The notes beneath the pieces were generated by a model. It was not told the DNA's origin and made no database searches. It saw only the letters and a program-made list of their open reading frames with translations. DNA of 64,000 nucleotides from positions 1 to 64,000 of the forward strand of contig JAFXXH010000007.1 in the NCBI GenBank assembly GCA_017542425.1. The letters are read 5' to 3'. Of the stretch, positions 52,646-61,011 are shown piece by piece. The position numbers were made by a program, and so were the translations under genes. Source of the DNA: Oscillospiraceae bacterium. Lineage in GTDB: Bacteria > Bacillota > Clostridia > Oscillospirales > Oscillospiraceae. How positions within the stretch are numbered: the stretch's first letter is position 1; the number at the start of each line of letters is the position of its first letter.

Positions 52646-53536
52646 CTATCCCTTCACCAGCCCAAGCACCAGTTGGATCAATTCCGCGGGATCGTTGGTG
52701 CAGTACTGCGCGCCCCGCCGGATGCTTTTGGCGATGTGATCGGGCTTGCGGGAACCGGCGTAAAAGAGAAACGGGATCGTTTTGTCAAGTGCCCGAACCT
52801 GTTCCAGCAGAACATAGCCCGCTTCCGGCCCCTCTTTGCGCCCCATATCCGAAATGATGAGCGCGAATTCATGCGTTTTCATCAGCGCGAGCGCCTGCTG
52901 GGTGGAGAGGGCCAAAGAGAATTCCAGGCCGTAGCGTTCCATCATTTTTCGCTCATAGACATTGTTTTCCGGCCTGTCGTCCACCCAGAGGATCTCCTTC
53001 TTCCCGCCGGTGGAATACTGGGTGCCGTGGATCAGGCTGTTGAAGTACAGTTCCAAATGGTCCTGCACCGTCCGGGAGAGCGAATCGGCGGAGGGAATCA
53101 CCCAATACAGGCCGTCTTCCCGATGCTTTTTCTGAAAGTCCAGCACCTTTTGATACTGCGCCAGGTCGATTTGAGACGGATTGACGGGAATATCCAGAAA
53201 ATACAGAAGCACGGGTTTGCCGTCTGCAATGGAGCGCTCGATCTCTTCCTCCGTGCCGGATTCGAAGTCCAGCGTCGGCGTTCCAAACCGGGTCCAGAAC
53301 AGGCCGAGCAGCAGATCGGCGTTGTCCACAATCTGACGGTTCAGCAGCGTCTGCGGATGCGCGCCCATCTCAGGATAGCTGTGCGTCGGCCAGCGCGTGA
53401 GATGGAGCATCACATTGTTTGCCGCGCCGAACCGGTCGTTGAATCTGCGCGCGGCGTCCTCCAACTGCGGGATGTACTGCGCGACATCGCCGGGGCAGGA
53501 AATCAGACAATCGTAAACACTGGCCTGTTTCGGCAT
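52646..53536 (-). CDS. DUF4062-like N-terminus fused to a receiver domain
   Basis: A 296-aa two-domain protein. Residues about 5-120 resemble DUF4062 (YDCLISCPGDVAQYIPQLED, LLNRQIVDNADLLLGLFWTRFG, GTEEEIERSIADGKPVLLYF), a TIR-like fold found with bacterial immune proteins. Residues about 178-295 are a receiver: WVDDRPENN (acidic pair), LIISDMGR (acceptor Asp) and FLFYAGS. The conserved Lys is missing (QYCTNDP), as in defence-linked orphan receivers. AAGGGAG precedes the ATG. Last gene of a three-gene minus-strand unit. Confidence 0.8.
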   Translation of the reverse strand: MPKQASVYDCLISCPGDVAQYIPQLEDAARRFNDRFGAANNVMLHLTRWPTHSYPEMGAHPQTLLNRQIVDNADLLLGLFWTRFGTPTLDFESGTEEEIERSIADGKPVLLYFLDIPVNPSQIDLAQYQKVLDFQKKHREDGLYWVIPSADSLSRTVQDHLELYFNSLIHGTQYSTGGKKEILWVDDRPENNVYERKMMERYGLEFSLALSTQQALALMKTHEFALIISDMGRKEGPEAGYVLLEQVRALDKTIPFLFYAGSRKPDHIAKSIRRGAQYCTNDPAELIQLVLGLVKG

Positions 53537-53592
53537 GGGCTTTTCTCCCTTTCTCTTTCTATGGTATGGTTTCGATGCGGCGGGGGAGGGGT

Positions 53593-54816
53593 TCAGCCCG
53601 CATCCTCCCCCAGCCCCTCAATCAGCCCCGGCGTGTCCGCAATCGTCGTCCAGATCGGCAGCACGCCCTTGGTCTTCCAGTAGATCTCCTTTTGGTACAA
53701 ATAGCTCAAAATCCGCCGCCGGACGTGCTCGTCCATGCCCTCCAGGTGCCGGGGTTCCAGGGCGGGGGCGTCGTAGTCCCCGGCGTGCTGACCGCTGATG
53801 TCGGCGTACATCCGCAGGACCTGGAACACCAGCTCGTCGATGGTGACCACCAGGAAGCGGTGGGGCTCCTCCCCGTCGGGGCGCACGTCGTCCAGGTTTT
53901 TCATGATGCGGCGGAAGTTGTAGTCGTTGCCGGAGAAGCCGATGAACAGGCACACGTCGTCGTAGATAGCCCGGGCCAGCAGGAAGTTGGACCAGCTGTA
54001 GTTCTTCTGCTCCATGCCGTAAAAACTCTTCTCCGACAATACCACGCTCTGGGACTCCTGCCGATTGGGGGTACAGAGGTCGATGAAGCCGTGGGGGTGG
54101 AAGACGTTCAGCCGCCGCAGGGTCCCCAGGGGCGGCGGGTCGGCCTCGTCAAAGAGGGACAGCACCTCCAGCGGCGTCCCGGTCTCCGCCAGGAAGTCCG
54201 AGGACCCGGCCACGGCCTCCAGCAGGTTGTCGTAGTTGTAGGTGATGACGGAGCGGTTCTTCTGCTGCCCCCGCTCCACATAGAAGCGCCGGGCGGCCAG
54301 CCGGGCGGTCATCCAGAGGGTGGTGTCCCGCCCCACGTGTTCCGCCACGGAGAAAACCGGGCGGTCATAGAGGCAGTAGCGCACCAGGCCCTTCACCCGC
54401 TCGTCGCTGTCCCCGCTTCCCAGGGGCAGCAGCGCGCCCCGGCGCTGGGAGCCGTATTTCGACAGCACCAGGTCGATGTACTCCGCCACTTCCAGGGCGT
54501 CGGTGCCGTTGAAGACCTGGTTCAGGCTGTTGTAGAGCCGGGCGTTGTGGGGGTCGTCCTTGCAGCCGGGGCCGTAGAAGGGGTCGGCGTTGCCGATGTT
54601 GGTCAGCAGGAAGGTGGCCCGGGCCAGCAGCCGGTCCCAGGAGGGCAGCTTCACCGACTGGCTGACCCCTGCGCCCAGGATCAGGGCGGTATTTTTTTGC
54701 TCCCGGAGCTGCCGCTGCACATGCCTGGCCCGGCGCTCCATCTCGTCCAGAAACGCGCTGTGGTCGGCAAAGAGGGCGCGCATCAGGCTGTTTCCGCCTT
54801 GTCTCGGTGCTTCCAT
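53593..54816 (-). CDS. SIR2-like NAD-binding protein
   Basis: A 407-aa protein with a SIR2-like fold: ALILGAGVSQSVKLPSW (GAGxS), VITYNYDNLLE, FHPHGFID (candidate catalytic His) and LFIGFSGNDYNFRRIM. Such domains hydrolyse NAD in several anti-phage systems. There is no zinc-ribbon, so it is not a classical sirtuin deacetylase. AGGAGG lies 8 nt before the ATG, which is 1 nt after the stop of the HEXXH gene, showing coupling. A 57-bp gap follows to the receiver gene. Confidence 0.85.
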   Translation of the reverse strand: MEAPRQGGNSLMRALFADHSAFLDEMERRARHVQRQLREQKNTALILGAGVSQSVKLPSWDRLLARATFLLTNIGNADPFYGPGCKDDPHNARLYNSLNQVFNGTDALEVAEYIDLVLSKYGSQRRGALLPLGSGDSDERVKGLVRYCLYDRPVFSVAEHVGRDTTLWMTARLAARRFYVERGQQKNRSVITYNYDNLLEAVAGSSDFLAETGTPLEVLSLFDEADPPPLGTLRRLNVFHPHGFIDLCTPNRQESQSVVLSEKSFYGMEQKNYSWSNFLLARAIYDDVCLFIGFSGNDYNFRRIMKNLDDVRPDGEEPHRFLVVTIDELVFQVLRMYADISGQHAGDYDAPALEPRHLEGMDEHVRRRILSYLYQKEIYWKTKGVLPIWTTIADTPGLIEGLGEDAG

Positions 54817-54817
54817 G

Positions 54818-57800
54818 TCAGCCTCCTTCCCGCTTCCGCCGGGCCGAGCCGATGGAAAGCCAGCTGTTCAGGATCAGTTGGTGGATCTGCCGCTGCCCCA
54901 GCTCCGGCCAGTCGCCGCACTGGGCGCGCAGCTCGTGCAAAATTGCCGCTCCGGCTGGCTGCCGTTCCAGTTCCGCGTTCTCCTGCATACACAGCAACAG
55001 ATAGTCCACGATCAGCTCCTGGGTCCGCAGGGGCGCGTAGCTCCGGTGGCAGTCGATCAGCAGCCGGTCCAGATGGCGGCACAGGGCATCCGGGTCCGGT
55101 CTGCGGAGGAAGGCCCCCTGGGCGTCCAGGGCGTCCACCAGGCGGCGGATGTCCTGCTGCAGGTCCGGTCCGAGGACGCAAAGCTCCCGTCCGCAGCGCT
55201 GGGCCTCGCACAGTTGCTCTGGCATTTGAATGGCATAAGCCGCCCGGAGGACGCAGCTCAGGCGCAGCATCACGGCGCTGTCGTCGGGGAAGATGTCCTC
55301 CACCGTGCCCTCCTGGTTGAAACAGTGCCAGACGATATACTGCGCCGGGCTGAGTTGCCACATTTGAATGGCCAGAATGTCGGAAAAGCCCTCGTTCATG
55401 GCGTCGAAGCAGTCGTCGATGAAGTGGTCCGCCACATAGGCGATGTCCACGAAGGCCTGTTTGTTGACCCACTCCAGGTCCGGCGTGCCCCGCAAAAAAA
55501 GCAGCATCTGCCAGAGGCTGCGGTAGAGGGCCTGGTTGACGGAGCGGGCCGCCGGGCCGGAGCTGAGGTGGTCGTAGGCGTTGATGGTGCGGGAGAACAG
55601 CAGCATGGCTGGGTTGCGCAGCTCCAGCCGCTCCGCCTCCCGGGCCAGGGCGGAGGCGATCTCCCGCTGCATCCGGTTCAGTTCGTCATAGGCGTTGTGG
55701 AAAAAGCGGGTGTCGCTGCCGGTGGTCAGCGTGGGGGTCAGCAGCAGATAGAACTGGTTTTTGAGGCTCTGGATGGCGCTGCGGGAGTAATAGTCCAAAG
55801 GCGTGTGCAGTTCCTCCCGCCGGGCAAGCTGGGCCTGGGCCGCCTCGATCAGCCGGGCGCGGGTGATTTTCTGCTCCGTCGCCACGGTCTCCCGCAGCAC
55901 GGTCCGCAGCAGCGCCAGCGCCTCGGGCCGCCCCGCCGGGGCCAACTCCCGCAAAAGCGCTGTCCAGTCCCCCTCCTCCGGCACCTTTTCCGTCAGGGAC
56001 CAGGCGATCAGCTCCAGCACGGCCTGACGGAGAAAGCGGTAGCGCTCCTCCCGGCAGCGGTTGCCGAAGATGTGGACGCACTCGTGGGTGACGGAGATCA
56101 GCGCCGGCCAGAAGTGATAGAGCGTCCGCTCGGGCAGCTCGATGAGCAGCAGACTGGTGTCCCGCTGCCCGCAGGGCCCCAGCATGGGGAGAAATTCAAA
56201 GAGGTTCGTCACCCGGATCTCGTCCTGCCCGCCGCTTTTCACCAGGAGGCTGTAGCCGCTGCCGCGGGAGGGGTCGGCCCGGGTCAGGTCCAGGAACTGG
56301 TGGACGATCTGATTGTAGAAGAATACCAGCTTGGTGGCAGAGCCGATGGAGGCGTGCTGGAGCTGCCCTTCCTCGAAGAAATACTTGTCCGACAGGGAGA
56401 TGTCGCTGAGGAAGCTCCCCACCTGCTCGCAGAAGCAGTGCAGGGCGGTCTCGTACTGCTCCCAGAACACCCGGAACTCCGCCGAAGCGTTCCAGCGCTC
56501 CAGCGCCCGGGCCTCCGCCGCCTCCGGTGTCAGGCAGGCGTCCTCTGTCCCCAGGGCCTCCAGCCGCCCGGACTTCTCGGCAATCAGCCGGTTGGCCCGG
56601 TCCATGTTTTCAAACAGGGCCTGGAACAGCGGCGCCAGGAACCAGCGCAGTTCAAAGGCGTGGCTGGCTCCGGTCAACATCAGATAGCGGCTCACCAGCA
56701 GCCGCAGGGAAGTGGTCAGCCGCTGGCTGCGCCGGTGGCGCTCCCGCAGGGCGCGGAACGCGGTGAAAATGCGGTCATAGCGCATGTCGAAGGCGGCGGA
56801 GGCCAGGGAGGGTCGCCCTTCGTTGGAGGCCCGGCGCAGCGGCTCTCGCCGAAGCTGGAAGCGGGTGTACTCCGACAGCGCGATCTCCCGGTAGCAGTCG
56901 TTGGCCGGGTTCAGCAGCCCGCCGCGCAGATATTGGGGCAGCAGGGCGGGCAGAAAGGCCCCGGGGATGCGCAGGGCCGCGTCTGCCGTGCCGTGGGTGC
57001 GGTACTCCTGGATGTCCGCCCCCAGCGCCCCCCGCAGGGCGTCCAGCAGCGCCCCCACCTGTTCCCCGGGGGCCATTTGCAGCTCCACCAGCACGGAGTA
57101 GATCTCCTGCCCGGCCCGGTCAAAGGCGGCGCGAAAAGCCGGGGGCGGTTCGGGGGAACCGTGGGACTTCAGCCAGTTTTCCACCCCCAGCACCGTGTAG
57201 CAGGTGGAGACGGCGGACAGATCCCCGCCTCCGGCGGTCAGCGTGCGGATGTGGTCGCAGAGGTCCTGCACCGCCTCCACGGAGTCGGTTTTCAGCAGCA
57301 GCACAAAGTCGTGGTAGCCCAGGGTCTCGAACATCCCGCAGTCCATGTCTTTCAGCTGCGGGGCGATCCGCTCCCCCAGCGCTTTGGTGAGCCTGTCCGC
57401 GTCCGCGTAAGCGGCAATGGCCTCCGCCGTCAGGTTGACGATCACCATGGCGAAGAAGGGCAGGGGGGAGTCCGGGCACTGTCCCCGGCCCCACTGCTCC
57501 CAGAGGGCATAGCGATAGCCCAGCGCCTCCAGCTCCCCCCGGCAGCCGGGGAACAGGAGCTTGAGGACGAAGGTGTTGATAAACGGCTGTTCCAGAAAGC
57601 GGCTTTCCCCCTCCGGGATGTCCGCCGCCGCCTCGTCCATCTGCAGGGAGGGGGCCAGGTCATACCAGCGCTCGGCGGTCCGGAATTCGATGCCGTCAAA
57701 GCTGCCGAACAGCAGACAGTCAAAGCAGCCCGTGTCGTCCTGTCGGAGCCGGAGCTTCCGTTTTTTTAAATTCAGCAGCAGCCCCAGCGCGTCGCCGGGC

Positions 57801-57826
57801 CGCTCAGCAGAAGTGGATGGATGCAT
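54818..57826 (-). CDS. Large HEXXH putative metallopeptidase, first gene of defence-like module
   Basis: A 1002-aa protein with no signal peptide. The N-terminal ~300 residues contain repeated alpha/beta units (for example FFAMVIVNLTAEAIAAY and GYHDFVLLLKTDSVEAVQDL) and no known motif. A zinc-peptidase HEXXH is clear at about 581-585 (SVTHECVHIFGN). NEGFSDILA at about 811 is like the third-ligand Glu segment of gluzincins, though the spacing is long. ATG at 57826 follows AGAAGGTG. I do not recognise the family. As a partner of a SIR2-like effector, it may act as sensor or activating protease. Confidence 0.75.
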   Translation of the reverse strand: MHPSTSAERPGDALGLLLNLKKRKLRLRQDDTGCFDCLLFGSFDGIEFRTAERWYDLAPSLQMDEAAADIPEGESRFLEQPFINTFVLKLLFPGCRGELEALGYRYALWEQWGRGQCPDSPLPFFAMVIVNLTAEAIAAYADADRLTKALGERIAPQLKDMDCGMFETLGYHDFVLLLKTDSVEAVQDLCDHIRTLTAGGGDLSAVSTCYTVLGVENWLKSHGSPEPPPAFRAAFDRAGQEIYSVLVELQMAPGEQVGALLDALRGALGADIQEYRTHGTADAALRIPGAFLPALLPQYLRGGLLNPANDCYREIALSEYTRFQLRREPLRRASNEGRPSLASAAFDMRYDRIFTAFRALRERHRRSQRLTTSLRLLVSRYLMLTGASHAFELRWFLAPLFQALFENMDRANRLIAEKSGRLEALGTEDACLTPEAAEARALERWNASAEFRVFWEQYETALHCFCEQVGSFLSDISLSDKYFFEEGQLQHASIGSATKLVFFYNQIVHQFLDLTRADPSRGSGYSLLVKSGGQDEIRVTNLFEFLPMLGPCGQRDTSLLLIELPERTLYHFWPALISVTHECVHIFGNRCREERYRFLRQAVLELIAWSLTEKVPEEGDWTALLRELAPAGRPEALALLRTVLRETVATEQKITRARLIEAAQAQLARREELHTPLDYYSRSAIQSLKNQFYLLLTPTLTTGSDTRFFHNAYDELNRMQREIASALAREAERLELRNPAMLLFSRTINAYDHLSSGPAARSVNQALYRSLWQMLLFLRGTPDLEWVNKQAFVDIAYVADHFIDDCFDAMNEGFSDILAIQMWQLSPAQYIVWHCFNQEGTVEDIFPDDSAVMLRLSCVLRAAYAIQMPEQLCEAQRCGRELCVLGPDLQQDIRRLVDALDAQGAFLRRPDPDALCRHLDRLLIDCHRSYAPLRTQELIVDYLLLCMQENAELERQPAGAAILHELRAQCGDWPELGQRQIHQLILNSWLSIGSARRKREGG

Positions 57827-58285
57827 GGTGCCGCACCTTCTTTTTGTACGATGGGTGTACGATGGTCCTGGCCGGGACAGATGCCCCGGCGCGTCGTTGT
57901 TTTTGGGAGAGGAGGGATGGGCTAGAGGCAAAGCGTAAGGCTTATTTGACCCGTCCATAGGGTCACGGGGTTGTAGCTTTGCGCTGCAATGTTCCGGTTC
58001 GCACAATCGCCCGCGCCAGCCGCATCCTTCCGGCGCATCCCCTCCCCTTGTAGGGGCCGACGTCCCGACGGCCCGGCAGCAAACGGCGAAACCCAGCGTC
58101 AAGCCACCGGCGAATCCGCAGCCACCCCGGTAAGGAACGCCGTCCCCGGCGTTCCGCGCAGCAGCGCACAAAGGCTGCAAAGACCCCGGGCGAATCCGCA
58201 ACCCCCCGAAGCGCTTCGCGCCGAAAAATCCCCCCGGACGCCGCCGGAACGGCGCAAGCGCCCGGTTCCAATCCGCCGCCCCGCC
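57827..58285. other. 459-bp noncoding stretch upstream of the HEXXH gene
   Basis: It holds a tandem GTACGATGG pair just upstream of the HEXXH gene's ribosome site, no convincing sigma-A promoter, and a repeat-rich part (58045-58205) listed separately. Open frames here are short and lack motifs. Confidence 0.5.
58045..58205. repeat. REP-like repeat patch
   Basis: Contains TTGTAGGGGCCGACGTCCC with GGGCCG/CGGCCC arms (58054-58059, 58069-58074). There is also a perfect 9-bp stem GGAACGCCG/CGGCGTTCC (58134-58142, 58147-58155) and two copies of GCGAATCCGCA (near 58110 and 58191). This resembles dispersed intergenic repeats of clostridial genomes. Confidence 0.5.
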
Positions 58286-58495
58286 TCAGGGCTCCGGCGG
58301 CAGCTCCTCCTGCGGGGGAATGTAACCCGGATAGTCCTCCAGCGTGAGGGAGCGCATGGGGATGAACCCCGCCGCCCCCTTGGGCGGCCGGTGCCCGTTC
58401 CCCTTGAGCCGACAGGTGGAGACCTTCGCCGCCTGCGCCTGATGCGACTTCCCGCCCATGTGGGTAAACAGATATTCCTTGTTGTTCTCGACCAT
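58286..58495 (-). CDS. Small protein of unknown function (69 aa)
   Basis: A 69-aa, basic then proline/acid-rich protein (MVENNKEYLFTHMGGKSHQ at the start; GYIPPQEELPPEP at the end) with one central HRPPKGAAGF stretch. No family is recognised. It is believed real because a near-perfect promoter lies 54 bp upstream and GGGGGTGG precedes the ATG. It is monocistronic. Confidence 0.6.
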   Translation of the reverse strand: MVENNKEYLFTHMGGKSHQAQAAKVSTCRLKGNGHRPPKGAAGFIPMRSLTLEDYPGYIPPQEELPPEP

Positions 58496-58548
58496 ACGCC
58501 AACCACCCCCGCCCCCGCGCAGCCGGGGGAATCTTGTAATATATCAAC

Positions 58549-58577
58549 AGTATATGCGATGGGAGAGTGGCTGTCAA
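58549..58577 (-). promoter_or_regulatory. Consensus promoter of the 69-aa gene
   Basis: On the minus strand TTGACA (58577-58572), 17-bp spacer, TATACT (58554-58549). The start would be near 58542, leaving a leader of about 47 nt. Confidence 0.8.
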
Positions 58578-58683
58578 TCGGGACTTTGTACAAAGCTGGG
58601 GGAGGAGGGGGGCTGACAGCACGGACGGGATGTCGCCAAAATGCGGGACGATTTTTCGCCAAATCGCAGTTTTTCCGTCAGCT

Positions 58684-58732
58684 ATAAAACGATGACTCCC
58701 GCTCCCCGCGCTAAACCGCCGGGGGCGGGAGT
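58684..58732 (-). terminator. Terminator after the 94-aa gene
   Basis: ACTCCCGC (58695-58702) pairs with GCGGGAGT (58725-58732), with further C/G pairing inside. On the minus strand it is followed by CATCGTTTTATAG. It fits the end of the leftward transcript through ssrA and the 94-aa gene. Confidence 0.65.
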
Positions 58733-58774
58733 GATATCTTGATATGGATCAGAAGTGCGTGACGTCCAGCCGCT

Positions 58775-59059
58775 TTATCCAAAGATTACAGACGGCGTTT
58801 GCGTCAGGCACTCGCGCCCGCGTGACCCATCTAAGATCAAATGTGCCACGGAGCGGATAACCTCGTCGTAGCGGTCCAGTTCGCTTTGGGAAAAGCCGTT
58901 GACCTCCTCCCAGCGAAAACCGGGCAGCCAGCAAACCGCGTTGTGAAAAAAATCCCGGTCATCCGGCTTTTCCACATAGACCTTGACCTTGCCGTCCTGC
59001 TTCATCTCCGAGTGGACGATCTCCGCACCGTCGTCCAGGGTCAAAAACGGATACATCAT
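58775..59059 (-). CDS. Small protein of unknown function (94 aa)
   Basis: A 94-aa soluble protein (MMYPFLTLDDGAEIVHSEMK; later VYVEKPDDRDFFHNAVCWLP). Strand-rich first half, helical end. ATG at 59059 is set by AGGAGG 9 nt upstream; the longer open frame runs back into the tmRNA gene and is not used. No family is recognised. The downstream hairpin supports a transcript ending here. Confidence 0.6.
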   Translation of the reverse strand: MMYPFLTLDDGAEIVHSEMKQDGKVKVYVEKPDDRDFFHNAVCWLPGFRWEEVNGFSQSELDRYDEVIRSVAHLILDGSRGRECLTQTPSVIFG

Positions 59060-59150
59060 GGCAAACGCCTCCTGAAAACCTGTATGAGAAACGTACACTT
59101 TTGCAAAAAAAAGGCTGCCATTCCCTTGGAAACAGCAACCCTTTTTCCAT

Positions 59151-59499
59151 TGGTGGAGATGGCGGGAGTTGAACCCGCGTCCGAAAGCGCTTTGGGAGGA
59201 ACTTCTCCGGGTGCAGACAGTTCTTTGCATTCCCTTGCCGCTCCGTGAGCTGTCACACTGGGCGGCTTGGTAGCTTCATGATGCATGGTGCGCGTAAAGC
59301 TTAGCGCACGCACGTTCACCACTGATCGACGCCTGATCCGGAGCCGTGGTCCTCTCCGGTCAGACGGTCACTGCTCAGGCAGCGACAGGAACAAACTCAG
59401 TGTTGTTCTTTAATTTATAAGGTGCCCGTTTTCAGGATGCCGGGCGCATCCACCCGCTATTCCAACCTCCACACCCCCGTCGAAACCGTTACATCCCCA
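59151..59499 (-). ncRNA. ssrA: tmRNA
   Basis: One-piece tmRNA of 349 nt. The 5' end GGGGATGTAACGGTTTCGACG pairs with the 3' CATCTCC-ACCA; the T-arm GCGGGTTCAACTCCCGC and the encoded CCA end at 59151. The tag reading frame on the minus strand ends NNTEFVPVAA-stop (stop at 59377-59375). The resume codon is not certain, because TTA AAG precedes AAC AAC. A TATATT -10 box lies 6 nt before the 5' end (59511-59506). It rescues stalled ribosomes with SmpB, encoded upstream on the same strand. Confidence 0.97.
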
Positions 59500-59576
59500 T
59501 ATATAATATAGTATGGGATCACGCGAGGGGAGGGGGGCGGGGGAGCCGCCGGGGCGGTTCCCCCGATGTAGCATAC

Positions 59577-60092
59577 TCAGATGGTCTCCGGCGCGGGGTA
59601 GTCTACGCCGAAGCAGTCCACGGTGACGCGCTTCATCACCTGGGGCGTTTTGGGCCGGTCGCTGAAATCGCAGGGGGTGTCGGCGATCTGGTCCAGGACC
59701 TCCAGGCCCTCGATCAGCTTGCCGAAGGCGGCGTACTGGTTGTCCAGGTGGGGGGCCTTGGCGTGCATGATGAAGAACTGGCTTCCGGCGGAGTTGGGCA
59801 TCATGGTCCGGGCCATGCTGAGAACCCCGCGGGCGTGCTTGAGCGTGTTTTGGAAGCCGTTGGCGGTGAACTCGCCCTTGATGGAATAGCCGGGGCCGCC
59901 CATGCCGGTGCCCTGGGGGTCGCCGCCCTGGATCATGAAGCCGGGGATGATGCGGTGGAAGCCCACCCCGTCATAAAAGCCTTTCTGGACCAGGGAGATG
60001 AAGTTGTTGACGGTGTTGGGGGCGATGTCGGGGTAAAGTTCGGCGCGCATGACGCCGCCGTTTTCCATTTCGATGGTGACGATGGGATTCAT
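59577..60092 (-). CDS. Cyclophilin-type peptidyl-prolyl isomerase
   Basis: A 171-aa cytoplasmic cyclophilin: GFYDGVGFHRIIPGFMIQGGDPQGTGMGGPGY contains the active-site Arg/Phe segment, and NSAGSQFFI with the LDNQYAAFGKLIEG loop complete the fold. No signal peptide. It sits 12 bp after smpB and before ssrA, so it probably shares the smpB promoter. Confidence 0.95.
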   Translation of the reverse strand: MNPIVTIEMENGGVMRAELYPDIAPNTVNNFISLVQKGFYDGVGFHRIIPGFMIQGGDPQGTGMGGPGYSIKGEFTANGFQNTLKHARGVLSMARTMMPNSAGSQFFIMHAKAPHLDNQYAAFGKLIEGLEVLDQIADTPCDFSDRPKTPQVMKRVTVDCFGVDYPAPETI

Positions 60093-60104
60093 TGCGATTC
60101 CTCC

Positions 60105-60566
60105 TCAGTGTTGTCTCAGGGCGCGCTCCATGTCCCGCCCGGCCTGGCGCTTCGCGTCGGCGTCGCGCTTGTCGTAGAGCTTCTTGCCTTTGCACAGGCC
60201 CAACTCCACTTTCACGCGGCTGTCCTTGAAGTAGACCGAGAGGGGGACCAGGGCGATGCCGTCCTGCATCACCCGGGCCTGGAGTCTGCGGATCTCCTTT
60301 TTGTGCATCAGCAGCCGCCGCACCCGGTCCGGGTCGCGGTTGAAGATGTTGCCCTTTTCGTAGGGGCTGATGTGCATCCCGCGCACGAAGAGCTCCCCGT
60401 TTTTGATGGTGCAAAAGGAGTCCTTGAGGTTCAGGGTGCCCGCCCGGATGCTCTTGACTTCGGTGCCGGCCAACTCGATGCCCGCTTCGCAGCGTTCCAG
60501 CACATAATAATCGTGGAACGCCTTGCGGTTGCTGGCTACGGATTTGATTCCCTGCGCCCTGGGCAT
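60105..60566 (-). CDS. smpB: SsrA-binding protein SmpB
   Basis: A 153-aa tmRNA-binding OB-fold protein. Typical segments: SNRKAFHDYYVLERCEAGIELAGTEVKSIR, NLKDSF, PYEKGN, HKKEI and KLYDKRDADAKR. It delivers tmRNA to stalled ribosomes. ATG at 60566 follows AGGAGGTG at 9 nt. It heads smpB-cyclophilin with ssrA just downstream. Confidence 0.96.
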   Translation of the reverse strand: MPRAQGIKSVASNRKAFHDYYVLERCEAGIELAGTEVKSIRAGTLNLKDSFCTIKNGELFVRGMHISPYEKGNIFNRDPDRVRRLLMHKKEIRRLQARVMQDGIALVPLSVYFKDSRVKVELGLCKGKKLYDKRDADAKRQAGRDMERALRQH

Positions 60567-60602
60567 GGCGGACGACACCTCCTTTTTTTCGGTACTGAGA
60601 AG

Positions 60603-60611
60603 ATTATAGCA
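60603..60611 (-). promoter_or_regulatory. smpB promoter (extended -10)
   Basis: On the minus strand TGCTATAAT (60611-60603), an extended -10 element, 37 bp before the smpB ATG. The -35 region is a T-run with no clear TTGACA. Confidence 0.6.
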
Positions 60612-60645
60612 CATTTGCCCGGAAAAAAAAGGTCTAATTCGTGAA

Positions 60646-60861
60646 TTATTTGTGAAGGAAGGGACGGACGTAGGGGGCCAGGCGCACGGCGCAGCCCTTG
60701 GGCCGGGCAAAGAGCAGGGACCCGTGGGCGCCGGCATACAGTTCCAGGGCGGCTCCGCTCCAGCAGCGCCGCCACCGCCACAGGCCCTCCCGCAGCAGCA
60801 GCGCCGCCGCGCCGTCGGTGAGGCTCAGCCCCTCCGGCAGACGCATCACCAGATATTCCAC
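60646..60861 (-). CDS. Small protein of unknown function (71 aa)
   Basis: GTG at 60861 with GGAGG 9 nt upstream gives a 71-aa protein (VEYLVMRLPEGLSLTDGAAA, later LYAGAHGSLLFARPK). It is compact, with alternating strand and helix character and a basic C-terminus. An ATG at 60912 would add 17 residues but has no ribosome site. No family is recognised; composition and ribosome site favour a real gene. Confidence 0.45.
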   Translation of the reverse strand: MEYLVMRLPEGLSLTDGAAALLLREGLWRWRRCWSGAALELYAGAHGSLLFARPKGCAVRLAPYVRPFLHK

Positions 60862-60942
60862 TCCGCATCGCCTCCATGCCCCATGATACCACTGAAAAAA
60901 CCGGCGTTCCATAGAAAAGTTATGGTAATGCGGGCAGAAATG

Positions 60943-60951
60943 TGATAAAAT
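60943..60951 (+). promoter_or_regulatory. Candidate promoter of the NUDIX-two-component unit
   Basis: TGATAAAAT (60943-60951) is an extended -10 element, with a weak TGGTAA at the -35 position 17 bp upstream. It is about 60 bp before the NUDIX ATG. Confidence 0.4.
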
Positions 60952-61011
60952 CAAATCGAAACCCCGCCGTCCCCGTCGAACTGGGGGAAGAGCGGCGGAA
61001 GGAAGCAGCAA

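Noticed and set aside
54590-57769. Plus-strand open frame of 1059 codons opposite the HEXXH gene
   Set aside because: Shadow of a high-GC gene: repeated Gln/Val/Gly-rich sequence without motifs, while the minus strand has HEXXH, a ribosome site and coupling to SIR2.
58100-58205. CRISPR-like repeats near GCGAATCCGCA copies
   Set aside because: Only two copies of 11 bp about 80 bp apart, no regular spacing and no cas genes.
58579-58600. Stretch resembling a phage or cloning-vector attachment core (ACTTTGTACAAAGC)
   Set aside because: Only a 12-bp palindrome matches, no integrase or second site is present, and chance is likely.
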